Below are positions 35,915-46,076 of a stretch of DNA of 64,000 nucleotides, one piece after another. Numbering within the stretch: position 1 is the stretch's first letter; every line of letters begins with the position of its first letter. The stretch lies in assembly GCF_025628885.1 (NCBI RefSeq), contig NZ_JAOTIF010000001.1, forward strand, positions 1 through 64,000, given 5' to 3'. Below the pieces are notes generated by a model that had not been told where the DNA came from, made no database searches, and worked only from the letters and a program-made list of their open reading frames with translations. The stretch is from Paraflavisolibacter caeni (GTDB lineage Bacteria; Bacteroidota; Bacteroidia; Chitinophagales; Chitinophagaceae). Position numbers and translations under genes: made by a program.

Positions 35915-36691
35915 ATGAGAGTGTGTTGTTTTTGTTTGGGTCTTTTACTCCTTTTTTGTACTTCTTGTGTGAGTACAAAGAATGTACTTTATTTCAATAA
36001 TATACATGATACTTCTTTAGTTGCTGCACAATCGAATACAGAGTACGTCCTTCAAAGAAATGACTGGCTAAGTATATCTGTTAGTAGCCTAAGCTCCCAA
36101 GCTGCAGAAGTATTTAATGCACCGAATTTTGCCACAAACATCAGTAGCTTTTCGGCTAACAATCATTCGTCGGTTGAGGGATATCTGGTAAGTAATGATG
36201 GATCTATCCGGTTTCCTATGCTGGGAAATATAAAAGCTGCAGGGCTCACTAAAAAAATATTAGAAGAAGAAATTGCACATCAACTTATTGATCGTAAGTT
36301 ATTATTTGATCCTATTGTGAACATCCGGCACCTCAATTTTAGGGTGACAGTATTGGGCGAGGTAGGCCGTCCCGGTGTTATTAATGTGCCTAGTGAGCAA
36401 ATTTCCATTTTGGAAGCTATAGGGCAGGCTGGTGATATAACCATTTATGGGAAACGTGAAAATGTAGTATTGATAAGACAGGAAGGTGATCGAAAGACAG
36501 TAGTTCGCTTGAATTTAAATTCTTCAGATATTTTACAATCGCCATATTTCTTCCTTCGAACCAATGATGTATTGTATGTAGAACCTGGTAAGGCGAAAGC
36601 CGCAGCGGGTAGCCGCGGGCAGCAATTATTGCCAGCTATTTTAAGTGCTGTATCAATTGCCGTTGTTGTCATCACCAAATTGATCAAATAA
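35915..36691 (+). CDS. polysaccharide export lipoprotein (Wza-like)
   Basis: A 258-residue outer-membrane export protein. Signal sequence with lipobox LFCTSC, Cys at about 18. The Poly_export domain has LQRNDWLSISVSSLS and the segment GYLVSNDGSIRFPMLGNIKAAGLT. An SLBB domain follows (FRVTVLGEVGRPGVINVPSEQISILEAIGQAGDITIYG). A short C-terminal membrane helix (LLPAILSAVSIAVVVITKLI) ends it. It partners the Wzc-like kinase 10 bp downstream. Confidence 0.93.
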   Translation: MRVCCFCLGLLLLFCTSCVSTKNVLYFNNIHDTSLVAAQSNTEYVLQRNDWLSISVSSLSSQAAEVFNAPNFATNISSFSANNHSSVEGYLVSNDGSIRFPMLGNIKAAGLTKKILEEEIAHQLIDRKLLFDPIVNIRHLNFRVTVLGEVGRPGVINVPSEQISILEAIGQAGDITIYGKRENVVLIRQEGDRKTVVRLNLNSSDILQSPYFFLRTNDVLYVEPGKAKAAAGSRGQQLLPAILSAVSIAVVVITKLIK

Positions 36692-36701
36692 TTTACTATG
36701 T

Positions 36702-39053
36702 ATGCAGGAATCTACTAAACGATATGAACATGATCAATCTGATGATAACTTCTTTCGTGAAACAGTAGTGAAGTTTTTGACGTATTGGCCAGTTTTCCTG
36801 ATCCTGATTATCATGAGCTTAGGGGGGGCCTGGTTATATTTAAGGAATAAGGTTTCTGTTTATGCGATCACTGCCAGTATATTAATAAAAGATGAAAAGA
36901 AAGGGTTAGGCGATTCAAAAGCATTAGAAGCACTGGACATGTTTGGGTCGAAGAAAATAGTAGAAAATGAAATAAAAGTTTTACAGTCGAAGACATTGGC
37001 CCAGGAAGTTGTCAAAAATTTGCACCTCTATTCCCCAGTTACATCTGAGGGCAAATTTTCTGATCGGTCTGCCTATATCACTTCACCCATTCAAGTGGTG
37101 GTTCAAAATCCAGACTCTCTGAAACCTTTTCAGAAAGTCTATTTTGCGTTTTACCCGCAATCTCAAGAGGTGAAAATTAATGGCAAAGCTTATGCTATTG
37201 GCAAATGGCAAGAAACGCCTTTTGGCATTATTAAATTCATATTAAATAAGAATTATCATCCTTCTGCGCAAAAGTTACGATTATATTTTACATTGATCCA
37301 AGTTAGAAAGGCTGCAAGGGAAATTACAGGCCGTATTAAAGTAACTCCTTCCAGCAAACAATCGACATTCGTTGAGTTAGGTATTGAAGATGAAGTGTCG
37401 CAAAGAGGAGAGGATATACTTAATGAATTGATTGCTGTGTATAACCGGGCGGCAATTATGGATAAGAGCTCGTTAGAGGCAAACACACTGCAATTTGTTG
37501 AGGACCGTTTGAAGTATGTTGTGAATGAGTTGGATTCTGTTGAAGGCCAGTTACAAAGTTATAAGGCACAAAACAACATCACTAATATCAGTGAACAGGG
37601 CGAAGTGTTTTTACAAACAGTAAGTGCCAATGATCAAAAAATTAACGACATCAGCATGAAATTGGCGGTGCTGGACCAGGTAGAAAATTATGTAAGAGGT
37701 AAAGAGGAAAAAGGGAACATTGTTCCCTCAACATTGGGCATTTCTGATCCTGTTTTGACGCAATTATTGGAAAAGTTGTATAGTCTTGAGGTAGAGTATG
37801 AACAGACGAAGAAAGTTGTGCCGGAAAACAATCCTACAGTAGTGGCAATGGTGGATGGCATCAAAAAGATAAAGCCGGGCATTTTAGAAAACATTACCAA
37901 TCAACGAATCAGCTTGAAAGCTGCGCGGGCTGAATTGATAACTCATAATAATCACTATTTTTCCTTATTACAGGCTATTCCTAAAAAGGAACGAGAGTTA
38001 CTAAGTATTAGCAGGCAACAAAGTATTAAGAACAATATTTACACATACCTCCTGCAAAAGCGCGAAGAAGCTGCACTTTCCTATGCCTCCACTGTGGCTG
38101 ATAGCCGGGTTATCGATAGAGCAGAGTCATCTGAGCTACCCGTAAGCCCGAAAAAGACTACTGTTTATTTGATCAGTGTAATAATGGCTTTCGGCATTGG
38201 TGTAGGATTCATCACTTTTAAAGAATTGCTAAACCATACTGTAGTATCGCATACTGAAATTGAAAGATATACTTCAATCCCAATTTTAGGGGAAATTGTG
38301 TTTGCACAAGCGAAAAGTCCTATTGTCATTGCTGAGGGTAAGAGGACGCTCGTTGCTGAACATTTTCGTTACTTGCGGACTTCGCTCGGCTTCCTGGGCA
38401 TTAATTCCAGGAAGAAGAAGATTTTAGTGACATCCAATATTTCCGGGGAAGGGAAAAGTTTTATAACTGCAAACCTGGGCATCAGTCTGTCACTAATTGG
38501 TAAAAAAGTGTGCTTGATTGAGCTTGATCTGCACAAACCTGCACTTAGTAACAAATTCGGAGTTTCAAATGATGTAGGAATAACAAATTATCTGCTTGGG
38601 CAAAATAATGCAGAGAAAATTATCCAAAGAACTGAAACTAATAACCTTTACCTGATTCCTTCTGGACCGTTACCAGCCAATCCATCAGAACTGATCCTGA
38701 ATGGTAGGCTACAGGAACTGTTTGCATATCTCGAGGCTGCATTTGATTATATCCTTATAGATACCGTGCCAATAAATCCGGTTACTGATGCTCATATTTT
38801 ATCGCCGCTTTGTGATGCCACTCTCTTTATTGTCCGTTATGGTTATACTCCTAAAGTATTTATACAAAGACTTGAAGAGCAGAACAGGATTAAAAGCTTA
38901 AAGAACATAGCAATCGTCTTTAACGGCATTAGGCAAAAAGGTTTCGGTAAATATGGCTATAGTCATAGTTATAGTTTTGGTTATGAGTATGTAGAAGAGG
39001 GAAAAAGTAGTGGTCAATTCAGAAGAAGGATAAGAAGCTATTTAAATGTTTAG
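36702..39053 (+). CDS. Wzc-like polysaccharide co-polymerase with tyrosine kinase domain
   Basis: A 783-residue inner-membrane protein. First membrane helix at about 29-48, large periplasmic coiled-coil region with a GNVR-type end (TVADSRVIDRAESSELPVSPKK), second helix at about 490-510. The cytoplasmic BY-kinase has Walker A SGEGKSFITANLG near 580, Walker A' LIELDLHKPALSN near 605 and Walker B YILIDTVPI near 683. The C-terminal tyrosine cluster (YGYSHSYSFGYEYVEE) is the usual autophosphorylation tail. It controls chain length and export with Wza. No partner Wzb phosphatase gene is seen in the window. Confidence 0.94.
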   Translation: MQESTKRYEHDQSDDNFFRETVVKFLTYWPVFLILIIMSLGGAWLYLRNKVSVYAITASILIKDEKKGLGDSKALEALDMFGSKKIVENEIKVLQSKTLAQEVVKNLHLYSPVTSEGKFSDRSAYITSPIQVVVQNPDSLKPFQKVYFAFYPQSQEVKINGKAYAIGKWQETPFGIIKFILNKNYHPSAQKLRLYFTLIQVRKAAREITGRIKVTPSSKQSTFVELGIEDEVSQRGEDILNELIAVYNRAAIMDKSSLEANTLQFVEDRLKYVVNELDSVEGQLQSYKAQNNITNISEQGEVFLQTVSANDQKINDISMKLAVLDQVENYVRGKEEKGNIVPSTLGISDPVLTQLLEKLYSLEVEYEQTKKVVPENNPTVVAMVDGIKKIKPGILENITNQRISLKAARAELITHNNHYFSLLQAIPKKERELLSISRQQSIKNNIYTYLLQKREEAALSYASTVADSRVIDRAESSELPVSPKKTTVYLISVIMAFGIGVGFITFKELLNHTVVSHTEIERYTSIPILGEIVFAQAKSPIVIAEGKRTLVAEHFRYLRTSLGFLGINSRKKKILVTSNISGEGKSFITANLGISLSLIGKKVCLIELDLHKPALSNKFGVSNDVGITNYLLGQNNAEKIIQRTETNNLYLIPSGPLPANPSELILNGRLQELFAYLEAAFDYILIDTVPINPVTDAHILSPLCDATLFIVRYGYTPKVFIQRLEEQNRIKSLKNIAIVFNGIRQKGFGKYGYSHSYSFGYEYVEEGKSSGQFRRRIRSYLNV

Positions 39054-39259
39054 TGTCTAAAAAGCAAATGTATGGTGGAATATAAACATGCATTTTCATT
39101 GAAACAGAATATTTGAGGTTGTAAGGTTTTTACAGCGCAATTAAGAATCTATTTGAAACTGTTTGTTAGGCTGGTAAAAACTTGCTCTGTCCAGGAAAGC
39201 TCTGTAACTGAGGTGGGCGAAGCCTGTTTAATCAATTCATTATTTTAAATCCGTATCCG

Positions 39260-39802
39260 ATGAACAAGGAACCTCTTTGGTATGTTTTATACACAAAACC
39301 ACGATGGCAAGAGAAAGTAGCTGGCCAGTTGGCCAGGAAAGGAGTAGAGCATTATTGTCCAATGAATCGACTGGTACGTCCCTGGCGTGAGAGAAAGGAA
39401 TTAATACATGAACCTCTATTCAAGTCATATGTATTTGTTCGTATCAAAGAGGAAGAGCTTTTTATTATTAAGAAGACCCAAGGCGTTCTGAACTTTGTCT
39501 ATTGGCTAGGTAAACCTGCCATTATCAGCAATGAGGAAATTGAAGTAATCACAAAGTTTTTAGGTGAACATAATAATGTGCAATTAGAAAAGACCGGAGT
39601 TAGCGTTCAGGATAAAATAACTGAAATGAATGGCCAATTCATGTACCAGGATGGTCAGGATATTCAGTTAACCGATAAGCTGGTGAAAGTTCAACTTCCT
39701 TCCTTAGGATACGCGCTTGTAGCACAAGTTTCCAAAGAGATTGCTAAAGTGGTTCAAATGAAGCCTGTGATGCCAAAGCAGACGCAACTGATTGCAAAAT
39801 AA
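39260..39802 (+). CDS. NusG/UpxY-like transcription antiterminator
   Basis: A 180-residue protein with the NGN domain opening WYVLYTKPRWQEKVAGQLARKG, then FKSYVFVRIKEEE and GVLNFVYWLGKPAIISNEEIE. The C-terminal part (DGQDIQLTDKLVKVQLPSLGYALVAQ) is KOW-like but weak. UpxY proteins in Bacteroides hold RNA polymerase on long polysaccharide operons. Unusually it is not the first gene: the export and kinase genes come before it, with a 206-bp gap, so it may act on the glycosyltransferase part. It ends 20 bp before the flippase ATG. Confidence 0.85.
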   Translation: MNKEPLWYVLYTKPRWQEKVAGQLARKGVEHYCPMNRLVRPWRERKELIHEPLFKSYVFVRIKEEELFIIKKTQGVLNFVYWLGKPAIISNEEIEVITKFLGEHNNVQLEKTGVSVQDKITEMNGQFMYQDGQDIQLTDKLVKVQLPSLGYALVAQVSKEIAKVVQMKPVMPKQTQLIAK

Positions 39803-39821
39803 CAAACTTCTGTTTATTGGT

Positions 39822-41360
39822 ATGTCCACTGCATTAAGAGTTATATCAGGAAGTTCTGCCGCCTGGGCCCGCATTGGTGTTACCATGCTTTCTCAATTGG
39901 CCTTGGTACCCTTATACCTTTCACATTGGACAGTAGAGACTTATGGCATCTGGTTGGCTGTGCAGGCATTGGCTAATGTTATTTATACATTGGATTTTGG
40001 ACATCAGACCTTCCTTGAATTTGAGTTTTTGCGAATAGGAAAGGACAACAGGAAGCAGTTAAGCAACTACCTTTCTTCTGGTGTTTTCATCGGTGTATGT
40101 CTCAGCATTTTTCAAGTACTGCTTATAATAATATTCTTAATAAGCGGAATGTTGCCTTCTTTGCTTGGAGAACTTGAATTGGTGGATCGATCAATACTAT
40201 ACGATGCTGGTATAGCATTATTGCTACAGGGAATTGTCTGGCTCATATGTACTAGTATGATAGGGTTATTTACCCGTGCTTTGGCACCTTTTGGCTATTA
40301 TGCACGGATGTCATGGTGGGGGGTTCTTAATGCTGCACTTTCCATATTTGCGCCTGTAGTTGCTGTTGTCCTTGGTGCTGATCTGCTTATAACTAGTTTG
40401 GTAGCCGCTGGCGCCTCGATAGCATGTAGTGGTTTTCAATATTTAGACATATTTCATTTATTCCGCAGGGAACAAATAATTATTGGTAAACCTTCTTTGA
40501 AGCTTGGCTGGAAAAATTTGCTCTATTCTATAATAATAAGCGGTCGAAACTTACTTGAAAATACTCGTCAGCAGGGCGTACGTCTGATTTTAACTCCTCT
40601 TTCTGGTGCTGCTGGTTTGGCAGCATTTTCTACTATGCGTACCGGTGCGAATGTCGCTTTACAGGGAATGGCTTCTGTTTCAAACCCTCTTATGCCAGAG
40701 TTGATGCGGTTTTTGCATCAACGTGATCAGAAGCGCATTGAATTGGCTTTTGGTACAGTGTGGGTTGTAGTCGTGGTTATATTAGCACCGGCTGTAGTGG
40801 TGTTGCAAGCGGTCATCAAACCTCTCTATTCTATTTGGACTAGAGGGCAAATTCCTTTCAATCCATGGCTATTTGCCATGCTTTCCCAAACTGTTCTCGT
40901 ATATGCGTTAGCACAACCTGCAATAGCTGTAGTAAAAGGTAACAATTTACTGAAGCCACAACTTTCAATTTCGGCATTTGCCGCCATAGTGGTGGTGGGT
41001 GGTATGTGGGTATTGGTGCCTGCTGCCGGGATCCTTGGAGCAGGAGCGTCTTTATTATTAGCAGAAGCGATCGCTGCAGCCGGTTACAAAATTGTTGCCA
41101 GTCGCTGGATGATCCAAGCAGGTTTGTCATGGCCAAGGCGTTCCTTCCATATAGTATCCAACTCTGTTTGGATTGCGGCAGGGGCCATGGGTACAATGAT
41201 ATGCTTTCCTCAGGTAAAATGTTTTATTCTCATTGGCTCTTTACTTCTTTTATATTGGAATGTGTGGCGGTATTGGCAGGTATTACCAGAACTTGCCACT
41301 GAACGTGCCAGGAAAATTATTGTCACTGTTCCAATAGTAAAAAAAATGTTTACTGTTTGA
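39822..41360 (+). CDS. polysaccharide flippase-like membrane protein (Wzx/MATE-like)
   Basis: A 512-residue protein with about 12-14 membrane segments. It begins with MSTALRVISGSSAAWARIG and LALVPLYLSHWTVETYGIWLAVQ, the polysaccharide biosynthesis protein pattern, and a later ENTRQQGVRLILTPLSGAAGLAAFSTMRTG. It would flip lipid-linked repeat units. The ATG at 39822 is preferred to an earlier TTG. Confidence 0.85.
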   Translation: MSTALRVISGSSAAWARIGVTMLSQLALVPLYLSHWTVETYGIWLAVQALANVIYTLDFGHQTFLEFEFLRIGKDNRKQLSNYLSSGVFIGVCLSIFQVLLIIIFLISGMLPSLLGELELVDRSILYDAGIALLLQGIVWLICTSMIGLFTRALAPFGYYARMSWWGVLNAALSIFAPVVAVVLGADLLITSLVAAGASIACSGFQYLDIFHLFRREQIIIGKPSLKLGWKNLLYSIIISGRNLLENTRQQGVRLILTPLSGAAGLAAFSTMRTGANVALQGMASVSNPLMPELMRFLHQRDQKRIELAFGTVWVVVVVILAPAVVVLQAVIKPLYSIWTRGQIPFNPWLFAMLSQTVLVYALAQPAIAVVKGNNLLKPQLSISAFAAIVVVGGMWVLVPAAGILGAGASLLLAEAIAAAGYKIVASRWMIQAGLSWPRRSFHIVSNSVWIAAGAMGTMICFPQVKCFILIGSLLLLYWNVWRYWQVLPELATERARKIIVTVPIVKKMFTV

Positions 41361-41363
41361 TGA

Positions 41364-43022
41364 ATGTTACTCATGTATCCAGATAAAAATGCAATAGCAT
41401 TGAATTTTAATAGACCTGAAGCGGATTCCATTCATTTTGGACGCAAAGGCGATACAGGATTTCTCTCTAGGATTGTTCGATGGTCGTGGATCTTGCTTGT
41501 CATTTCATCGGTCTATCAATGTGTCTTTTGGTGGAGTTTTACTAATATAATCGCAGTTGGTTGTGTATCATTAGCCTGGAAAATGGTAATAAATATTTTT
41601 CTTCGTCCAGTAACGTTAAAAAAGTATACCTTATCTACTTTCTGCATCCTTGGCTATACTTGCACACAATTTTTTTTTCCGTTGGTCTTTACATCATTAG
41701 AGGGTAAAGAACTTGTATATAATTTGGAATTGCCTAATGATGTTTTTCTTCACTCAACTTTAGCACTTTTTATTCTAATAATCTCTCATGCATATTACAG
41801 AAGGCTCATTAAGCGGAACAAGTTAAGTACGAATGGTTTGCCAAAGTTACTGGAAAGATTAGGTTTGTTCGAAGTGCCATCCGATGTTCAAATTTGGTTG
41901 ATGGGAATTATCGGGTTAGGTGCAATGTTTTATGTTTATTTTTATTCACCATCAATTGGTCATGAAGTTTCAGGACCGGTCGATAAATTTATCCAAGGAC
42001 TTATCCCTTTCACTTATGCTCCCTTCTTTATTGCTGTCGGCCGATTGTATGGCCGGAAACAATCGCAGATAAAAGGATTACTGCCCGGGTTGGCAATATT
42101 TACTGTTTTACTTTTTGTCGTAAGCATAGGCCGAAATAGTCGTGCCGCGTTCATGTTAGGTTTTACCTCTGTTGCATTGGCATTTGGGCTAGGGCTTTTG
42201 CTTGGAGTATTCCGTACACGTCTATTCACTTTACGCAACCTGTTGATTGTTTTGATTGCATTTTGGCTTTTTGACGGTCCCGCAGCTGATCTCGGCACAG
42301 CAATGGTCTTGGTTCGGAATCAGCGTGGTGAAGTATCCAGGTCAAACCTGGTTGACCTTACCTTGGAGGCTTTTAAAGATAAAGAAGCGATTCAAGCATA
42401 CAGACAGGCTGCTAGTAGTGAAGAGCTTGATTGGGATGAGCATTATTTGAATAACATTTTTCTAGCCAGGTTCTGTAACTTGAAATTCAATGATGCCAGT
42501 CTTGTAAATGCAACAAAAATCGGTGATCATGATAGTGATATGCTGAATTTTTCCTTTGATCGATTCATTGTTACCCTTCCAAATCCTATCCTTGATGCTC
42601 TGCACATTGATATAAATAAAATTGAGACCAATTCTTCTTCATTTGGAGATTATTTGTATTATAAAGCAATAGCGGATGATTCCGTTTTAGGAAGCCTTCG
42701 TTTAGGACAATTTGCAGGTACCGGGATGGCTGCTTTTGGATGGTGGTATTTGTTTTTTCTTGGACTACTCATGATCCCGCTATATTACCTGTTTGATCTA
42801 TTTTCTATTAAAAGGAGCTCTATTAACTCTACGAATGGAACTACCGCGGAATTTGAATTCAGCCTGTGCGGTCTGATGGCACTTACAACGATTTTTCTTT
42901 TTTTTAATAATGAAAGTCTGATCAGTTTCAGTGTATTCTTGTTACGTGACTGGATACAACTTGTTTTTTTGTATTTTTTGGTTTCTTCTTTTACCAGGTT
43001 CTTAAATAGAATAATTAGGTAA
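41364..43022 (+). CDS. membrane protein, candidate EPS polymerase (Wzy-like)
   Basis: A 552-residue protein with about 10-12 membrane helices and one large loop (about 315-440) rich in charged residues (RNQRGEVSRSNLVDLTLEAFKD). It starts 3 bp after the flippase stop. No clear family motif is seen; the topology with one large extracytoplasmic loop and the position between the flippase and the glycosyltransferases suggest a Wzy polymerase, the only role otherwise missing from the locus (inference). Confidence 0.6.
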   Translation: MLLMYPDKNAIALNFNRPEADSIHFGRKGDTGFLSRIVRWSWILLVISSVYQCVFWWSFTNIIAVGCVSLAWKMVINIFLRPVTLKKYTLSTFCILGYTCTQFFFPLVFTSLEGKELVYNLELPNDVFLHSTLALFILIISHAYYRRLIKRNKLSTNGLPKLLERLGLFEVPSDVQIWLMGIIGLGAMFYVYFYSPSIGHEVSGPVDKFIQGLIPFTYAPFFIAVGRLYGRKQSQIKGLLPGLAIFTVLLFVVSIGRNSRAAFMLGFTSVALAFGLGLLLGVFRTRLFTLRNLLIVLIAFWLFDGPAADLGTAMVLVRNQRGEVSRSNLVDLTLEAFKDKEAIQAYRQAASSEELDWDEHYLNNIFLARFCNLKFNDASLVNATKIGDHDSDMLNFSFDRFIVTLPNPILDALHIDINKIETNSSSFGDYLYYKAIADDSVLGSLRLGQFAGTGMAAFGWWYLFFLGLLMIPLYYLFDLFSIKRSSINSTNGTTAEFEFSLCGLMALTTIFLFFNNESLISFSVFLLRDWIQLVFLYFLVSSFTRFLNRIIR

Positions 43023-43102
43023 CTAATATTTAACCTTTCTACCAACTAAATAATAGGATTGAAAATAGCTTGTTCTGATTCTTATTTGAAAAGTTTCCAT
43101 TT

Positions 43103-44296
43103 ATGAATCTTGTAATTTTTACACATCCTCCTTTTCTTAGTTCTCAAAGTATGCCAAAGTATGTACAGATGTTGGCAAAAGGAATGAGGATGCGAGGTCA
43201 TAAAGTTGAACTGTGGAGACCTAAGTCACGGTTTTTTTTGCTTCCATTGCCAAAGTCTATGAGAAAGTGGATGGGCTACCTTGATCAGTACATTTTATTT
43301 CCTATTGAGATAAGTCGCAGGATAAAGACTTGTTCTCGAGATACTTTATTTGTGTTTGCGGATCAGTCGCTTGGACTATGGGTGCCTCAGGTCGCAACAT
43401 TACCTCATATTATTCATTGCCATGATTTTCTTGCTCAAAAATCAGCATTGGGTGAAATTCCAGAGCATGCAACAGGTTGGACAGGAAAGCAATATCAAAG
43501 ATTGATTCGCCGGGGGTTTTCGAGAGGAAAGCATTTTATTTCTGTATCAGAAAATACAAGGGAGGATCTTCATCGGTTTCTTCCTTCTCCCTCCTTATCA
43601 GAAGTCATATATAATGGTTTGAACCAACCTTTTGGTCTGCAGGATGTTGAATATGCAAGAAATATATTAGCGCAAAAAACATGTTTGGATTTATCAAAAG
43701 GCTATGTACTTCATGTTGGGGGCAATCAATGGTATAAAAATCGAATCGGTGTTATTGAAATATATAATGCCTGGCGTTTTAATAGTTCTGCAAAGCTGCC
43801 CTTAATTATGATTGGTGCCTCGCCTAGCCGAGATTTGTTGCGAACCTATTCTCAATCTTCATTTAAGGATGATATTCATTTGCTCAGCGGCATTGATGAT
43901 GAATTAGTCCGTATGGCTTATTCCGGAGCTTCAGTTTTACTTTTTCCTTCACTTTCTGAGGGGTTTGGTTGGCCTATCGCTGAAGCGATGGCATCAGGCT
44001 GTCCAGTTATCACTACTAACGAAGCACCAATGACAGAAGTTGCTGGTGGTGCAGGATTTCTCATTTCTCGTCGTCCCAATTGTGAAGCAGCAGTGACTTC
44101 CTGGGCAAGAGGGGCTGCCGATGTATTAAACAAGGTTGTTGAACTTTCATCAGAAGATCGTAGGGAGGTTGTGAATGCCGGGCTGAGAAATGTAAAACGA
44201 TTTCAGTCGGAAGTGGCTATTTCGAACATAGAAATGATTTACAAAAAAGTACTACAAAAGTATTATTCGGATGAAAATTCTCCGTGTTATTGCTAG
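43103..44296 (+). CDS. glycosyltransferase family 4
   Basis: A 397-residue GT-B enzyme. The C-terminal domain has YVLHVGGNQWYKNRIG and the retaining EX7E motif in FPSLSEGFGWPIAEAMASGCPVITT. It contributes a sugar to the EPS repeat unit; donor and acceptor are unknown. It overlaps the next glycosyltransferase gene by 26 bp, a sign of translational coupling. Confidence 0.9.
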   Translation: MNLVIFTHPPFLSSQSMPKYVQMLAKGMRMRGHKVELWRPKSRFFLLPLPKSMRKWMGYLDQYILFPIEISRRIKTCSRDTLFVFADQSLGLWVPQVATLPHIIHCHDFLAQKSALGEIPEHATGWTGKQYQRLIRRGFSRGKHFISVSENTREDLHRFLPSPSLSEVIYNGLNQPFGLQDVEYARNILAQKTCLDLSKGYVLHVGGNQWYKNRIGVIEIYNAWRFNSSAKLPLIMIGASPSRDLLRTYSQSSFKDDIHLLSGIDDELVRMAYSGASVLLFPSLSEGFGWPIAEAMASGCPVITTNEAPMTEVAGGAGFLISRRPNCEAAVTSWARGAADVLNKVVELSSEDRREVVNAGLRNVKRFQSEVAISNIEMIYKKVLQKYYSDENSPCYC

Positions 44297-45485
44297 TATG
44301 AATCCTGAAACAGGCGGGCCGTGTGAAGGCATTCGTAATTCTATATCAGAGTTGAAAAAGTTGGGCATTCATAATGAAGTAGTTTGCCTTGATGAACCTT
44401 CTTCTTCATTTTTGGGCAATGATGCATTTCCTATTCATCCTCTTGGTCCAAAGAGAGGGCCCTGGCAATATGGCTCTAAACTTCAGCCTTGGCTGCTGAA
44501 AAACCTAAGTCGATTTGATGTAGTGATTGTACATGGACTTTGGCTTTATCACGGGTTTGCAGTTTGGGATGCTGTTCAAAAGCTTCGAAAAAGCACAGGA
44601 AAATATAATTTAAAACAAAGTCGGGGACCTCGGTTTTTTATCATGCCTCATGGCATGCTTGATCCGTACTTTCAAAAGGCTTCAAACAGGAAGCTCAAGG
44701 CAATAAGAAATTGGATCTACTGGAAAGTTATTGAAGGACGCGTTGTCAATAATGCAGAGGGTGTACTCTTTACATGTGCAGAAGAGCTGCATTTAGCACG
44801 AAAGTCATTTCGATCTTATTACCCAAAAAGGGAAATTAATATAGGGTATGGGTTGGAGAACCCACCTTGCTTCCATATGTCAATGAGTGAAGCATTCTAT
44901 GAAAAGTGCCCGTTTGTAGCAGGCCGCCCTTATCTACTTTTTCTAAGCAGGATCCATCCAAAAAAAGGAGTGGATTTGTTGATCAAAGCATATGCTTCCC
45001 ATATAAAGGACAACTTAAAATACAATCAACGATTTCCGCTCTTAATTATCGCTGGCCCGGGGTGCAAAACACCTTACGGACTAAAGATGCAGGAGTTGGT
45101 TGCAGAGAATCCTCAACTGCGTTTCAATGTGTTCTTCCCTGGTATGCTTACAGGTATGGTTAAGTGGGGAGCTATTTATGGGTGCGAAGCTTTTGTATTA
45201 CCTAGTCACCAGGAAAACTTCGGTATTGCAGTAGTAGAGGCGTTGGCTTGTGGTAAGCCTGTACTGATTTCCAAGCAGGTGAACATTTGGCGGGAGATCG
45301 AAGGTGCTGGCGGAGGCTTTGTGGCGGAAGATACAGTTGAAGGAGTCATGGCCTTACTGGAGCGTTGGGAACGATTATCGCCAGCAGAAAGGCAAGTAAT
45401 GGGACAGAGTGCCAAGGATTGTTTTGCAACCAATTTTACTATTGCACCTGTTGCAAGAAAGCTATTAAAGGCAGTTAGTATCTGA
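44271..45485 (+). CDS. glycosyltransferase family 4
   Basis: A 404-residue GT-B enzyme. N-terminal SMNPETGGPCEGIRNSISELKKLG fits the nucleotide-sugar GT4 pattern; YLLFLSRIHPKKGVDLLIKA and FVLPSHQENFGIAVVEALACGKPVL are the C-terminal donor-binding motifs. Two near-canonical GT4 genes in succession suggest consecutive sugar additions. Confidence 0.92.
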   Translation: MKILRVIASMNPETGGPCEGIRNSISELKKLGIHNEVVCLDEPSSSFLGNDAFPIHPLGPKRGPWQYGSKLQPWLLKNLSRFDVVIVHGLWLYHGFAVWDAVQKLRKSTGKYNLKQSRGPRFFIMPHGMLDPYFQKASNRKLKAIRNWIYWKVIEGRVVNNAEGVLFTCAEELHLARKSFRSYYPKREINIGYGLENPPCFHMSMSEAFYEKCPFVAGRPYLLFLSRIHPKKGVDLLIKAYASHIKDNLKYNQRFPLLIIAGPGCKTPYGLKMQELVAENPQLRFNVFFPGMLTGMVKWGAIYGCEAFVLPSHQENFGIAVVEALACGKPVLISKQVNIWREIEGAGGGFVAEDTVEGVMALLERWERLSPAERQVMGQSAKDCFATNFTIAPVARKLLKAVSI

Positions 45486-45503
45486 ATTAAATGACTCAAC
45501 AAT

Positions 45504-46076
45504 ATGCATAACCAGGATACGTATACAGGGCCATCATTTTCGCTTAAAAACAGATTGGGCAGATTGCTTTGGGGAATGGTCAGTTTTTTATTTTTTCGTT
45601 TTTCTCCTAAGTCAATGTATGCATGGCGAAGTTTTCTTCTTCGAATGTTTGGAGCAAAGGTAGGAAAAGGTGTTCACGTATATCCTAGCGTTAGCATATG
45701 GGCGCCATGGAATCTTGAACTAGGTGATGAATGTGGCATTGCTGGTGGTGTCAAATTGTATTCCCAAGGTAAAATTTCTATTGGCCGCCGTACCGTTATT
45801 TCACAGGGGACGCATTTATGTGCAGGAACACATGATTATACCCAACCTGGTTTCCCATTGATCACTAGGCCTATTCAAGTTGGAGATCATGCCTGGATTG
45901 CAGCCGAGGCATTTATTCATCCTGGGATAACGGTAGGTGCTGGTTGTGTGATCGGAGCGCGATCAGTTGTGACGAAAGATATGCCTGAATGGATGGTGTG
46001 TGCCGGTCATCCCTGCAAACCTATGATAGATAGAAAGTTATCAATTAAAGCTGATTTGTATTGCAACCAACAATGA
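45504..46076 (+). CDS. WcaF-like acetyltransferase, left-handed beta-helix family
   Basis: A 190-residue hexapeptide-repeat protein. The repeat part runs from GKGVHVYPSVSIWAPWNLELGD to ITVGAGCVIGARSVVTKDMPEW, and the motif GTHDYTQPGFPLITRPIQVGDHAWI is typical of WcaF-type colanic acid acetyltransferases. It would O-acetylate the polysaccharide. Its TGA overlaps the next start as ATGA. Confidence 0.9.
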   Translation: MHNQDTYTGPSFSLKNRLGRLLWGMVSFLFFRFSPKSMYAWRSFLLRMFGAKVGKGVHVYPSVSIWAPWNLELGDECGIAGGVKLYSQGKISIGRRTVISQGTHLCAGTHDYTQPGFPLITRPIQVGDHAWIAAEAFIHPGITVGAGCVIGARSVVTKDMPEWMVCAGHPCKPMIDRKLSIKADLYCNQQ

